This document shows, piece by piece, positions 17,688-26,675 of a stretch of DNA of 64,000 nt. The DNA lies in the NCBI GenBank assembly GCA_900078375.1, contig FLQS01000012.1, positions 124,001 to 188,000 on the forward strand, read 5' to 3'. Every line of letters begins with the position of its first letter. Position 1 is the stretch's first letter. Source of the DNA: an uncultured Mycobacterium sp. (lineage in GTDB: Bacteria; Actinomycetota; Actinomycetes; Mycobacteriales; Mycobacteriaceae). Below the pieces are notes generated by a model. That model was not told the origin of the DNA. It did no database searches and was given only the letters and a program-made list of their open reading frames with translations. Position numbers and translations under genes: made by a program.

Positions 17688-18832
17688 GTTTCGGCTTCTC
17701 CACCCTGGCACTCGTGGCGGTCGTCGGCATGGCCGGACCGCTGCTCGCGGCGGTGCCGAGGCTGCGCATCCCGGTCGTCATCGGGGAGCTTGCGGTGGGA
17801 TTGCTTATCGGCAGAACCGGATTCGGCCTCGTCGACGCCGCCGACCCGTCCTTCAGCCTGCTGGCCGATATCGGGTTCGCGTTGGTGATGTTCGTGGTGG
17901 GCACCCACGTCCCGATCCGGGATGTCACCCTGCGGTCCTCGATTCCCGGGGCGGTGTTGCGGGCGGTCCTCGTCGGTGCGGTGGCGACGGTGTTCGGTGT
18001 TGGGCTGGCAGGAGTGTTCCACACCGGCCACGCCGCGGTATACGCGGTGTTGATGGCGTCGTCGTCGGCGGCGCTGGCGTTGCCGGTCATCCAGTCGCTC
18101 GGCATCGATGGCCCGTCAGTGAAGGGCGTCACCGCCCAGATCGCGATCGCCGACGCGACGTCGATTGTGTTGTTGCCCTTGGTGATCGACCCGGATCACG
18201 CGCTGACCGCCGCCGCCGGGGCGGTGGTCATCGCGTCGTGTGCTGCGGTTCTGTTCGCCGCGTTGTGGTGGTTCGACCGCCGCGGGTTACGCAAGCGGCT
18301 GCACCACTTTTCCGAGGACAACGGGTTCGCCCTGGAGTTACGGATCAGCCTGATCGCCCTGTTCACGCTCGCCACGCTCGCGGTCGCCACGCATGTGTCG
18401 ATCATGCTGGCCGGCTTCGCGCTCGGCCTTGCGGTCCGGGCGGCGGGGGAGCCGCGCCGGTTGGCGCGCCAGCTGTTCGGTATCACCGAAGGTCTCTTCG
18501 CTCCGCTGTTCTTCGTCTGGCTCGGTGCCTCGCTATACGTGCGTGAACTCGGCGACCATCCCGCGTACATCCTGCTGGGTGTCGGGCTGGGGATGGGTGC
18601 GGTGCTCGCGCATTGTGTCGGCCGGCTGACCGGTCAACCCCTGGCGCTGGCCGCGCTGGCCGCCGCCCAACTCGGGGTTCCGGTGGCCGCGGCCACCCTG
18701 GGCACCCAGAACCACCTGCTCTCGGCGGGCGAGCCATCGGCGCTGATGCTCGGAGCACTGCTGACGATCGGGGTCACCTCGGTGGCCAGCGTGATCGCGG
18801 CGCGCCGCCAGCCGGCGCCGCCGCCGGCGTAA
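17684..18832 (+). CDS. CPA2-type cation:proton antiporter
   Basis: 382 residues from GTG 17684, which overlaps the preceding stop by 4 nt; ATG 17654 is a less likely start inside that gene. About 11-12 hydrophobic segments with the Na_H_Exchanger pattern: RIPVVIGELAVGLLIGRTG, GFALVMFVVGTHV, IAIADATSIVLLPLV and GLFAPLFFVWLGASL. No TrkA-N or regulatory domain at the C-terminus. Likely exchanges Na+ or K+ for H+ across the inner membrane. Confidence 0.85.
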   Translation: MSFGFSTLALVAVVGMAGPLLAAVPRLRIPVVIGELAVGLLIGRTGFGLVDAADPSFSLLADIGFALVMFVVGTHVPIRDVTLRSSIPGAVLRAVLVGAVATVFGVGLAGVFHTGHAAVYAVLMASSSAALALPVIQSLGIDGPSVKGVTAQIAIADATSIVLLPLVIDPDHALTAAAGAVVIASCAAVLFAALWWFDRRGLRKRLHHFSEDNGFALELRISLIALFTLATLAVATHVSIMLAGFALGLAVRAAGEPRRLARQLFGITEGLFAPLFFVWLGASLYVRELGDHPAYILLGVGLGMGAVLAHCVGRLTGQPLALAALAAAQLGVPVAAATLGTQNHLLSAGEPSALMLGALLTIGVTSVASVIAARRQPAPPPA

Positions 18833-18875
18833 CGCAAGACGTGTGCCTGGGGCCCGCTGCGGGTAGCCGACAGCT

Positions 18876-19217
18876 ATGACCGCATCGAACGGCACCGAGA
18901 CTCACTCCGATAAGGCACCCCGGGCGCGGCTGTGGGTCAACTGGCTGCTGGCGCTGTCCACCATCTTGGGCGCGGTCGCCGTGCAGCTGTTCGCAATGGG
19001 CGCGGTAATGAGCACCTCGGCGTGCGGCGCCCCGGACTGCCCGAAACCGAGCGGATTCGTCTACGGCCTGCTCACCTACGGGGCACCGGTCGTGGTCGTG
19101 CTCGCCATCGTGGCGTCGTTCTTCACCGCGGGGCACCGGCGCGGGTTTCTGGTGCCGCTGGCGGCGTGGCTGTTGTTGATTCTGGACGTCGCGATCCTGG
19201 CGGCGACGTTCTCCTAG
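18876..19217 (+). CDS. Small membrane protein with three TM segments
   Basis: 113 residues. A basic cytoplasmic N-terminus (about 1-22) is followed by three TM segments near 23-45, 65-85 and 91-111. A short loop contains STSACGAPDCPKP with two cysteines that could pair outside the membrane. No family recognised. The stop overlaps the convergent AraC gene by 4 bp. Confidence 0.68.
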   Translation: MTASNGTETHSDKAPRARLWVNWLLALSTILGAVAVQLFAMGAVMSTSACGAPDCPKPSGFVYGLLTYGAPVVVVLAIVASFFTAGHRRGFLVPLAAWLLLILDVAILAATFS

Positions 19218-20158
19218 CCGGCGACGCGACGGCGCGCCCGGTGGGCGGCGGGGCTGATCCCGTTGGCCCGTTTGAAGGCCGTGCTGAGCGCGAACGGGGT
19301 GCTGTAACCAACGTGGCGGGCCACCGTCGCGATCGTGACGTCTGAGGATTCCAGCAGATCGGCGGCCAGTGCCAGCCGCCACGCAGTCAGGAACGCGATC
19401 GGCGGTTCGCCGACCAAAGCAGTGAAATGCCTGGCGAATGCCGCGCGTGAAACCCCCGCCGCAGCAGCAAGATTCGCCACGGTCCAGGGATGGGCCGGAT
19501 TGTTGTACATGAGCCGCAGCGTTGGTCCGATCAGAGGGTCCGCCTCGGCCGTCCACCACGGCGGTGCGGTGCCGGGGCGATTGAACCAAGCGCGTAAGAA
19601 GTCGAGCAGCAGAAGATCGAGCAGCCGATCCAGGAAGGCCTCCTGGCCGGGTCCATCGCGCACCGCTTCGGCCGAAAGTGACTGGGGCAGCGAGCTGTCC
19701 CACTCGCCGGCACGCAATACCGCGACGCCCGGCAGCGCGCCCAGCAGCCGTGCACTGACCGCACTGTGGCCTTCATAGGCGCCGACGACGGCCCGGGTGG
19801 CGCCTGTCTCGCTATTGCCCCAAGTGCGCACGCCCAGTGCCAGCGTGAAGCTCACGTCCTCACCCGACAGCGTCGTGCACCGTTGGCCCGGGTGGATGAC
19901 GACCTGCGGTGCCGTCGTCTCGCTGTCGGCGAGGACGTAATGCCCGGTGCCGCGTGTCAGAGCCACGTCGCCGGCGTTGAGGTGGACGGGCGCCGTGTCC
20001 CCGTCCGACACCAACACGGCGTCGCCGTCGGTCACGCAGATGAGGGTCAGCGGCGCCTCGTCCTGGATACGCATCGACCACGGCGGGTCGAGAACCATGC
20101 GAAGGACGAAGGCGCCGTGGGCGCGGACCCCGTCCAGCAGGCCCACGAGCGCGTCCAC
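19214..20158 (-). CDS. AraC-family transcriptional regulator (cupin_6 plus HTH_18)
   Basis: 314 residues from GTG 20158. The N-terminal half is a cupin-like sensor (PLTLICVTDGDAVLVSDGD, LNAGDVALTRGTGHYVL). The C-terminal AraC domain has two helix-turn-helix units (WTVANLAAAAGVSRAAFARHF and VTIATVARHVGYSTPFALSTAFKR). Divergent from the DUF1772 protein at 20247, its most likely target. Confidence 0.9.
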   Translation of the reverse strand: MDALVGLLDGVRAHGAFVLRMVLDPPWSMRIQDEAPLTLICVTDGDAVLVSDGDTAPVHLNAGDVALTRGTGHYVLADSETTAPQVVIHPGQRCTTLSGEDVSFTLALGVRTWGNSETGATRAVVGAYEGHSAVSARLLGALPGVAVLRAGEWDSSLPQSLSAEAVRDGPGQEAFLDRLLDLLLLDFLRAWFNRPGTAPPWWTAEADPLIGPTLRLMYNNPAHPWTVANLAAAAGVSRAAFARHFTALVGEPPIAFLTAWRLALAADLLESSDVTIATVARHVGYSTPFALSTAFKRANGISPAAHRARRRVAG

Positions 20159-20246
20159 GTTCGGCAGTCTAGTTGGAGACGTGTGCGTATGTAATAGCGA
20201 CTATCGACGATGTTTTGTCTCGTGGCGGTGCGGTTCGCTGACCGGT

Positions 20247-20729
20247 ATGTCGAGCACTCCCGTTGCCTTCCTGCCCACCCTGTCCACTGTTGCCGCCGTC
20301 AGCGGCGCCGCGGTCGGCGGTCTGTTCTATGCCTTCTCGACGTTCGTGATGCGCGGCCTGGACCGAACCGGTCCCGCGGACGCGGTCACCGCGATGCGTG
20401 GCATCAACGCCGAGGCCCAGGCCAACGGGCCTTTCCTGACGCTGTTCCTCGGGTCGGCGCTGGTCGCGCTCGCGGTGGGCATCGCGGCGTGGGTGCAGCT
20501 GCGAGTTCCCGGTAGCGGCTGGATCTTGGCCGGCGCGGTGCTGGCGCTGGTGCCACTGATCGTCACCGTCGCCTTCAACATCCCGCTCAACAACCGGCTC
20601 GCCGCGACCGGGTCCACAGCCATCGCCTGGCCGGACTATTTCCGCGCCTGGACCCGCTGGAACCACGTGCGCACCGTCGCGCCGCTGATCGGTTCGGTGT
20701 TGATGGTGATCGGCGTGCGGTTGCGCTAG
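20247..20729 (+). CDS. DUF1772 (anthrone oxygenase-like) membrane protein
   Basis: 160 residues from ATG 20247. Four TM segments; GLFYAFSTFVMRGLDR, NIPLNNRLAA and W-x-R-WNHVRTVAP are the DUF1772 signature. Members are annotated as anthrone-oxygenase-like, but the bacterial function is unknown. Divergent from the AraC gene, which probably regulates it. Converges with the RDD gene with a 4-bp overlap. Confidence 0.82.
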   Translation: MSSTPVAFLPTLSTVAAVSGAAVGGLFYAFSTFVMRGLDRTGPADAVTAMRGINAEAQANGPFLTLFLGSALVALAVGIAAWVQLRVPGSGWILAGAVLALVPLIVTVAFNIPLNNRLAATGSTAIAWPDYFRAWTRWNHVRTVAPLIGSVLMVIGVRLR

Positions 20730-21562
20730 CTCGGTGGCACGAACCCGTCTGAAGGGGGCGCGGGCGGCGGGGCCGCGGGGTAGGACGGCGGTGGGACCGA
20801 ATAGATCGGCGGTGGGGGCGGGCGCAGCCGGGCCAGTTCGCGGCGGTGTCGCTCGGCGAGTACGGCCGCGAGAACGTATTGCGGCGGTACGCCGGGCGGC
20901 GGCGGTGGTGAGATCCGGCTGGCGATATCGCCGGCAATGCGAAAGGCCATCTCGTTGCGCACCTCGGGCGTCAATTGCGGTGCCCGAGCGAGGAATTGGC
21001 GCGCCAGCTCAGCTTGGTCCGGTGTGAGTGCGGACAGCTCCAGCGACGAGGCCCACCAGGTCAGGGCCGGTGGCATCACCGGTGGAGGTGGCAGCTTGGG
21101 ACCCCGTTCGCTGATCACGACGGTGCCCGCGAACACGTCACCGATGCGCTTGCCGCGCGGCGAGATAAGGCTGCAGATCACGGCGGGACCGCCCATGAAC
21201 ATCCAGATCTCCACGAACCCGGCCAGTGCGCGAAACAGGGCCTGCCGGAACCGTTCCGGGCCACCGTCGTCGGATACCACGCGAAGGCCCATCGCTATCT
21301 TGCCCAGAGTCCTTCCGCGGGTGGCGGTTTCGAACGCGACGGGATAGCCGATGATCACCAGCAGCGTGAAGATGATCAGGACCGCGGCGGACAGCGCCTC
21401 GTCGAACTGCGTGATCGTGGTTGCCCACAGCATCACGCCGATGATGTAGCCGATCATGATCACGGTGAGGTCGATCATCGCGCCGACGGCCCGCACCGGC
21501 AGCTGCGCGATCTGTACATCGAGGACGACCGCGTCCCCCGTCACCACGGTCTCGGGCACCAT
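20726..21562 (-). CDS. RDD-family membrane protein with proline-rich tail
   Basis: 278 residues from ATG 21562 (ATG 21583 also possible). The RDD domain occupies about residues 10-150, with LPVRAVGAMIDLTVIMIGYIIG, FETATRGRTLGKIAMGLRV and SPRGKRIGDVFAGTVVI and three TM segments. A cytoplasmic C-terminus follows, ending in a proline-rich run (about 240-278). Divergent from the SpoIIM-like gene with only 28 bp between start codons. Function in mycobacteria unknown; the gene set with MoxR and DUF58 is conserved. Confidence 0.85.
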   Translation of the reverse strand: MVPETVVTGDAVVLDVQIAQLPVRAVGAMIDLTVIMIGYIIGVMLWATTITQFDEALSAAVLIIFTLLVIIGYPVAFETATRGRTLGKIAMGLRVVSDDGGPERFRQALFRALAGFVEIWMFMGGPAVICSLISPRGKRIGDVFAGTVVISERGPKLPPPPVMPPALTWWASSLELSALTPDQAELARQFLARAPQLTPEVRNEMAFRIAGDIASRISPPPPPGVPPQYVLAAVLAERHRRELARLRPPPPPIYSVPPPSYPAAPPPAPPSDGFVPPS

Positions 21563-21590
21563 GCCGCCCAACGCTACTAGCATCGGCCGG

Positions 21591-22583
21591 ATGGACGTCG
21601 ACGCTTTCGTGCTGGCTCACCAGGACACCTGGAAGCGGCTCGAGGCGCTGGTGAAGCGGCGCCGCCGGCTGTCCGGTGCCGAGGTGGACGAACTCGTCGA
21701 GCTCTACCAGCGGGTCTCCACCCACCTGTCGATGGTCCGCTCGGCCTCGTCGGACTCCGTTCTGATCGGGCGGCTGTCCAGCCTGGTGGCGCGCGCTCGA
21801 GCCGCCGTGACCGGCGCGCACGCCCCGATGTGGCATGAGTTCGCCCGATTCTGGACGGTCTCGTTCCCGGTGGTGGCCTACCGGGCATGGCGGTGGTGGC
21901 TGGCCACGGCTGTGCTGTTCTTTGTGGTGGTGGTGGTCATCGGGGTCTGGGTCGGCGGCAGCCACGAGGTGCAGTCGGCATTGAGTACGCCCGAGGAAAT
22001 CGAGCACCTGGTCAACCACGACTTCGCCTCGTACTACAGCGAGCACCCGGCCGGGTCGTTCGCGTTGCAGGTGTGGGTGAACAACTCGTGGGTGGCCGCA
22101 CAGTGCATCGCGTATGCGATCTTGCTGGGCATCCCGATCCCCTGGGTCCTGTTCCAGAACGCCGCCAACCTCGGCGTCATCGGCGGGCTGATGGTCGACG
22201 CCGGCAAGGCCGATGTGCTGTTCGGGCTGCTCATTCCGCACGGGCTGCTGGAGTTGACGGCCGTGTTCCTGGCCGGGGCGGTCGGCATGCGGCTCGGTTG
22301 GACGGTGATCTCCCCAGGCGATCGGCCCCGCGGCCAGGTTCTGGCCGAGCAGGGCCGCGCGGTGGTCGCCGCGGCGGTCGGGCTGGCCGGCGTGCTGCTG
22401 GTGTCGGGGTTGATCGAGGCGTTGGTGACGCCATCGCCGCTGCCGACCTTCCTCCGTATCGCCATCGGGCTGGCCGCCGAGGTCGCGTTCCTGTCCTACG
22501 TCGTCTATTTCGGCCGCAAGGCCATCCGGGCGGGTGAGACGGGCGACGTCGAGGACGCCCCCGACGTCGTCCCCACCGGCTGA
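21591..22583 (+). CDS. SpoIIM-like (stage II sporulation protein M family) membrane protein
   Basis: 330 residues from ATG 21591. A cytoplasmic helical N-terminus (AHQDTWKRLEALVKRRRRLSGAEVDELVELYQ) precedes about six TM segments. NNSWVAAQCIAYAILLGIP and IPHGLLELTAVFLAGAVGMRLGW match the SpoIIM family, which outside sporulators accompanies RDD and MoxR/DUF58 genes. Probably part of a membrane assembly with these neighbours. Converges with the DUF58 gene 3 bp away. Confidence 0.87.
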   Translation: MDVDAFVLAHQDTWKRLEALVKRRRRLSGAEVDELVELYQRVSTHLSMVRSASSDSVLIGRLSSLVARARAAVTGAHAPMWHEFARFWTVSFPVVAYRAWRWWLATAVLFFVVVVVIGVWVGGSHEVQSALSTPEEIEHLVNHDFASYYSEHPAGSFALQVWVNNSWVAAQCIAYAILLGIPIPWVLFQNAANLGVIGGLMVDAGKADVLFGLLIPHGLLELTAVFLAGAVGMRLGWTVISPGDRPRGQVLAEQGRAVVAAAVGLAGVLLVSGLIEALVTPSPLPTFLRIAIGLAAEVAFLSYVVYFGRKAIRAGETGDVEDAPDVVPTG

Positions 22584-22586
22584 GCG

Positions 22587-23909
22587 CTACAGCCGGCCGG
22601 TGGCCTTCATCGCCAGGTAGCGGTCGGCCAGGGCCGGCGCCAGATCCTCGGGCAGGGCATCGACTACCTCGACGCCCTTGTGTCGCAGCCGGCTGGCGAT
22701 GGTCCGGCGATCGTTGCGCGCGCGCTCGGCGGCCGCCGCGTCGTACACCTGCGCGGCATCGGCACGGCCGGCGGCGAGTTCGTCGACGCGCGGATCGGAC
22801 ACCGCAGCCACGATCACCTTGTGTTTGGCCGATAGCCGCGGCAACACCGGCAGTAGGCCCTCGTCGAGGGCCGAGGAGTTGAGGTCGGTCAGCAGCACCA
22901 CCAGCGCGGTGCGGCGCACCCGGCGTTGCACGGCGGCCACCATCGCGGTCGCATCCGATTCGATCAGCGCCGGCTCCAGCGGCGCCATCGCCTCGACCAG
23001 CTGGGCGAGCAGTTCGGTCCGCGATGCGCCGAACACCGCTGCGCGGGTGAGCCGGTCGTGGGCGAGGAAGTCGACATGGTCGCCGGCCCGCGCCGCCAGC
23101 GCAGCCAGCAGCAGCGCCGCGTCCATCGACCAGTCCAGCCGCGGCCAGCCACCCGGGTCGCGGGCGGTGGGATCCACGCCGACCCGGCCCGCCGAAGTAC
23201 GGCCGGTGTCGAGCACGATCACCACCCGCCGGTCACGTTCGGGTCGCCAGGTGCGGACCACCACGTCGGCGCGGCGCGCGGTGGCCCGCCAGTCGATCGA
23301 GCGAACGTCGTCGCCCACGACGTATTCACGTAGCGAATCGAATTCGGTGCCCTGGCCGCGGATCAGGACCGGCAGCAGCCCGTCGATCTCACGCAACCGA
23401 GCCAGCCGGGACGGAAGATGCTTGCGCGACAGGAACGGCGGCAGGATGCGCACCTGCCCCTCGACGGTATGCGACCGTTGCCGGCCAGCCAGACCGAGTG
23501 GCCCGATCGAACGGACGGTCACGCCGTCGGAACGCAGGTCGCCGCGGCGCACTGGCCGTAAATGCGTTGTTACAGTGACGGTTTCAGCAGCCCGAACGGT
23601 GAGTTCGGGTGTGCGGGGTTCGGCGCAGGCGCTCGGCGGCCAGGCATCGCGAAGGGCACCGCGGAACCGGCGAGACCCGGCATTGTGGACGTGCAGGACG
23701 GCGTCAACGGGCTGACCCAGCCGTGCCGACTTGTCGCCGGCCCGGCTCAGTCGCAGCGCACGCGGGCTGCCCGCCAACACCATGTCGATGACCACCACCG
23801 CCAGCAATGCCAGCAGCGCGCAGGCGAAAGTCGTTGCGGGCCAGGGTGACAGCCCAATCGGCAGCACGCCCAACAGGGCGATAAGCCCGGTGCGCCCGGT
23901 GAGGACCAC
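22587..23909 (-). CDS. DUF58 (vWA-like) protein partner of MoxR
   Basis: 440 residues from GTG 23909, which overlaps the MoxR stop by one base; the longer open frame upstream is a shadow of moxR. Two N-terminal TM helices (about 1-45) are followed by a beta-rich region. The DUF58 core has REYVVGDDVRSIDWRATARRADVVVRTW and a von Willebrand A-like RRVVIVLDTGRTS. MoxR ATPases act on such vWA proteins as chaperones. Coupled in order with MoxR, DUF4350 and DUF4129. Confidence 0.88.
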   Translation of the reverse strand: MVLTGRTGLIALLGVLPIGLSPWPATTFACALLALLAVVVIDMVLAGSPRALRLSRAGDKSARLGQPVDAVLHVHNAGSRRFRGALRDAWPPSACAEPRTPELTVRAAETVTVTTHLRPVRRGDLRSDGVTVRSIGPLGLAGRQRSHTVEGQVRILPPFLSRKHLPSRLARLREIDGLLPVLIRGQGTEFDSLREYVVGDDVRSIDWRATARRADVVVRTWRPERDRRVVIVLDTGRTSAGRVGVDPTARDPGGWPRLDWSMDAALLLAALAARAGDHVDFLAHDRLTRAAVFGASRTELLAQLVEAMAPLEPALIESDATAMVAAVQRRVRRTALVVLLTDLNSSALDEGLLPVLPRLSAKHKVIVAAVSDPRVDELAAGRADAAQVYDAAAAERARNDRRTIASRLRHKGVEVVDALPEDLAPALADRYLAMKATGRL

Positions 23910-24892
23910 TAGCGTGGCACCGGCACCGCGGCCAGGATGCCATCGAGCACGCCGTCGGGGGTGGCTCCTTCGAGTTCGGCCTCCGGGCGCAGCCCGATCC
24001 GGTGGCGCAACGTCGGCCGGGCCATGGCCTTGACATCGTCCGGGGTGACGTAGCCGCGGCCCGACAGCCAGGCCCACGACCGTGCCGTCCCCAACAGAGC
24101 CGTCGCACCGCGCGGTGACACCCCGAGCTGCAGGGACGGGGAATTCCTTGTTGCCCCGACGATATCGACGATGTAGCCGAGCACCTCCTCAGCGACCAAT
24201 ACCTGCTTCACCGCTGCGCGGCCGGCGGCCAGTTCGGCGGGGCCGGCCACTGGGCGGATCGCGCTCAGGTCGCGTGGATCAAACCCGCCGGCATGCCGGG
24301 ACAGGATCGCGATCTCCTGATCACGCGGCGGCAGGGGCACATTCAGCTTCAGCAGGAACCGGTCCAGCTGCGCCTCGGGCAGTTGATAGGTGCCCTCGTA
24401 CTCGATCGGGTTCTGGGTAGCAGCCACGATGAACGGATCCGGGAGCAGCTTCGCCCCACCGTCGACGCTGACCTGGCGTTCCTCCATCGCTTCAAGAAGG
24501 GCCGCTTGGGTTTTCGGTGGGGTGCGGTTGATCTCATCGGCCAGCATGATGTTGGTGAACACCGGTCCCTTACGGAAGGCGAACGCCGCGGTCTTGGCGT
24601 CGTACACCAGTGACCCGGTCACGTCGCCGGGCATCAGGTCGGGCGTGAACTGCACCCGTTTGAACTCCAGTTGCAGTGCGGCCGACATCGCCCGCACCAG
24701 CAGCGTCTTGGCCACGCCCGGAACACCTTCCAGCAGAACGTGACCGCGGCACAGCAGGGCGATCACCAGCCCGCTGACCACAGCGTCCTGGCCTACGACG
24801 GCTTTGCCGATTTCAGTGCGCAGGGCCAGTAACGCCGCGCGGGCCGCATCGCTCTCGGCGGTGGAGGAGGGAGGCGGGGCAATGTGCGTCAC
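23909..24892 (-). CDS. MoxR-family AAA+ ATPase
   Basis: 327 residues from GTG 24892, overlapping the DUF4350 stop by 4 nt. Walker A-like LLEGVPGVAKTLLVRA, Walker B MLADEINRTPPKTQAALLEAMEE, sensor 1 FIVAATQNPIEYEGTYQLPEAQLDRF and a C-terminal lid with SPRGATALLGTAR. MoxR AAA+ proteins help mature or activate vWA-domain proteins, here the adjacent DUF58 protein. Positional match to the moxR2-type gene of M. tuberculosis. Confidence 0.92.
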   Translation of the reverse strand: MTHIAPPPSSTAESDAARAALLALRTEIGKAVVGQDAVVSGLVIALLCRGHVLLEGVPGVAKTLLVRAMSAALQLEFKRVQFTPDLMPGDVTGSLVYDAKTAAFAFRKGPVFTNIMLADEINRTPPKTQAALLEAMEERQVSVDGGAKLLPDPFIVAATQNPIEYEGTYQLPEAQLDRFLLKLNVPLPPRDQEIAILSRHAGGFDPRDLSAIRPVAGPAELAAGRAAVKQVLVAEEVLGYIVDIVGATRNSPSLQLGVSPRGATALLGTARSWAWLSGRGYVTPDDVKAMARPTLRHRIGLRPEAELEGATPDGVLDGILAAVPVPR

Positions 24893-26013
24893 GACTTGGT
24901 GACCTGCCTTTCGATGTCGTCTAGTGCATGGGCCAGGTGGAGCAGGTCGGAGTCGGTGGACGGTACTGGGCCGAACAGTAGGTGGTGGACGGTGCCGGCA
25001 TCTCCGGTGTAACGGGCAGCGACGGCGTCCAGCACCGCGGTGGGAGACGGGTTGGGGCCCAGCCCCAGTCGTGGTGCGAGTCGCTGCAGTGTGGCAGTGC
25101 GTAGCGCTTCTGCTGCCTGGTCGCGCGCCCGGCGGGAGCGGTAGAGCCGGGCGCGTCCCTCGACCGTCTCCGAGGCGCGCACCACCACGGGCAGTTTCTC
25201 GGCAACCAGCGGACCGAGCCGGCGGCCCTGCCACACGGCCAGCAGCAGAACGACCAGGCACAGCTGCCAGACGATCCAGGTCACTGCGTCAGGCATGAGG
25301 TCGGTCAGTGTCGTTCCCTCCGCGCCGCTTTCACCTTCGGCTCGCTGCGGGGCGTACCAGATGAGTCGCGGCCGGCTGCCGGCAAGGTTCATCGCCAGCG
25401 CGGCATTGCCCTCTTGGAGTAACCCGCCGTTGGTCATGAAGTCCGCGCTCCCGACGACGGTCACCGTGCGGCCGTCGGCGTGGTAGCGCACCAGCGCGCC
25501 GCCGTAGCATCGGGTCAGCTCGGCGTCACCGGCTTTCTCATAGGTATCGGTGGAGCCCAGTTCCACCGTTCCGGCCCGATTGGCCTCCGGCAGATCACAA
25601 TCGGGCTCCATGGTGAGCATGCTGGCGCCGCCGAGCCGGACGCCGGGCGCCAGCGCCTGCCGCGCGCGCGAGGTTGGTTCCAGTAGCAGCCGGTCGCCGG
25701 GAACATCGGCCAGCCGGTCCAGCAGATCCGTTCCTCGGGTGTAATAGGTTTCGGCCGCCAGCAGCAGCGTGCCCGGTCGGGCCGCTCGCTCCACGTCGGC
25801 CACGTTGCTCGCCACGACGACGTCGACGCCGCGGTCCCGAAGCAGAGTGACCAGTGCGTGGGCACCGTCTGAACTGGTGGACTCCGGATCCATCCGGCCA
25901 CCCGGGCGCGGGGCGGTGAAGAAGGCGCCGATGGCGGCGATCGCTGTTATCGCGATCAGCGCCAAGGCAATCCAGCGTCCGGTGCGCCAACGTTGGCCGA
26001 TGGTGCTGCTCAC
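24889..26013 (-). CDS. DUF4350 membrane protein
   Basis: 374 residues. A TM helix near 14-33, then an extracytoplasmic DUF4350 domain (ESTSSDGAHALVTLLRDRGVDVVV, TLLLAAETYYTRGTDLLDRLADVPGDRLLL, VVGSADFMTNGGLLQEGNAALAMNLAG). A second TM helix lies near 245-265, followed by a basic cytoplasmic tail with an ERQVTKS end. Start and stop overlap its neighbours by 4 nt. Likely an accessory to the MoxR/DUF58 pair. Confidence 0.85.
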   Translation of the reverse strand: MSSTIGQRWRTGRWIALALIAITAIAAIGAFFTAPRPGGRMDPESTSSDGAHALVTLLRDRGVDVVVASNVADVERAARPGTLLLAAETYYTRGTDLLDRLADVPGDRLLLEPTSRARQALAPGVRLGGASMLTMEPDCDLPEANRAGTVELGSTDTYEKAGDAELTRCYGGALVRYHADGRTVTVVGSADFMTNGGLLQEGNAALAMNLAGSRPRLIWYAPQRAEGESGAEGTTLTDLMPDAVTWIVWQLCLVVLLLAVWQGRRLGPLVAEKLPVVVRASETVEGRARLYRSRRARDQAAEALRTATLQRLAPRLGLGPNPSPTAVLDAVAARYTGDAGTVHHLLFGPVPSTDSDLLHLAHALDDIERQVTKS

Positions 26014-26663
26014 CGCAGCGGAGCCCAGGTGTCGAGGACGGCGGGTGCCGTCGCGTTGGACCGGCTCGGGGCGGCGTGCCGGCGCAGCGCCTCGTCGAGC
26101 TCGGCGACCATGCGGTAGTTGGGTTCGGTCCCGGGCTGCTCGCCATAGGTGACGTCGTTGAATACCGTGGCCGCTCGCTGTAACTCACCCGAGAACGCGG
26201 GTAGCAGCTCACCCGCGTCACGGGCGAGCTCGTTGGCGGTACGACCCGGAACCGGGTTGAGCATCCCGGTTTCCTCGAGCTGGCGACCCACCGCTCGAAG
26301 CCGATGCCGTATCGCAGCAGCCCAGTTAGCCTGGGCCGCATATGCTTCCGCTGTCGCGCGATGCTCGGCCGCGCTGAGTTCGTGGGTGCCGAACAATCCG
26401 GCGTCGCCTGCCCGGTTGGTCCGCATCGTGCGTCGGGCGATCCGCACCGCCACGATGAATGCCACCAGCACCACGATGGCGAGCACCGTGATGGTCAGCC
26501 AACCGCCGGGGATCGTCGACCCTTTGAGGATCAGCCGGTAGAGCATCTCTTGGACCCATTCGCCGAGCCGGTCCAGCAACGACGACTTGGGATAGATCGG
26601 CTTGGCCAGCTCACGCTGGGCCGCTTCATGGGCGGTTTCCCGGTCAATATCGATGGTGGGCAT
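26010..26663 (-). CDS. DUF4129 membrane protein
   Basis: 217 residues. One TM helix near 52-75 (WLTITVLAIVVLVAFIVAVR). The C-terminal DUF4129 region begins with EAYAAQANWAAAIRHRLRAVGRQLEETGML and R-TANELAR, the signature of this family. Its stop overlaps the DUF4350 start. Part of the conserved MoxR cluster; the N-terminal segment before the TM helix would be extracytoplasmic. Confidence 0.83.
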   Translation of the reverse strand: MPTIDIDRETAHEAAQRELAKPIYPKSSLLDRLGEWVQEMLYRLILKGSTIPGGWLTITVLAIVVLVAFIVAVRIARRTMRTNRAGDAGLFGTHELSAAEHRATAEAYAAQANWAAAIRHRLRAVGRQLEETGMLNPVPGRTANELARDAGELLPAFSGELQRAATVFNDVTYGEQPGTEPNYRMVAELDEALRRHAAPSRSNATAPAVLDTWAPLR

Positions 26664-26675
26664 GGCGTTCCGGCG

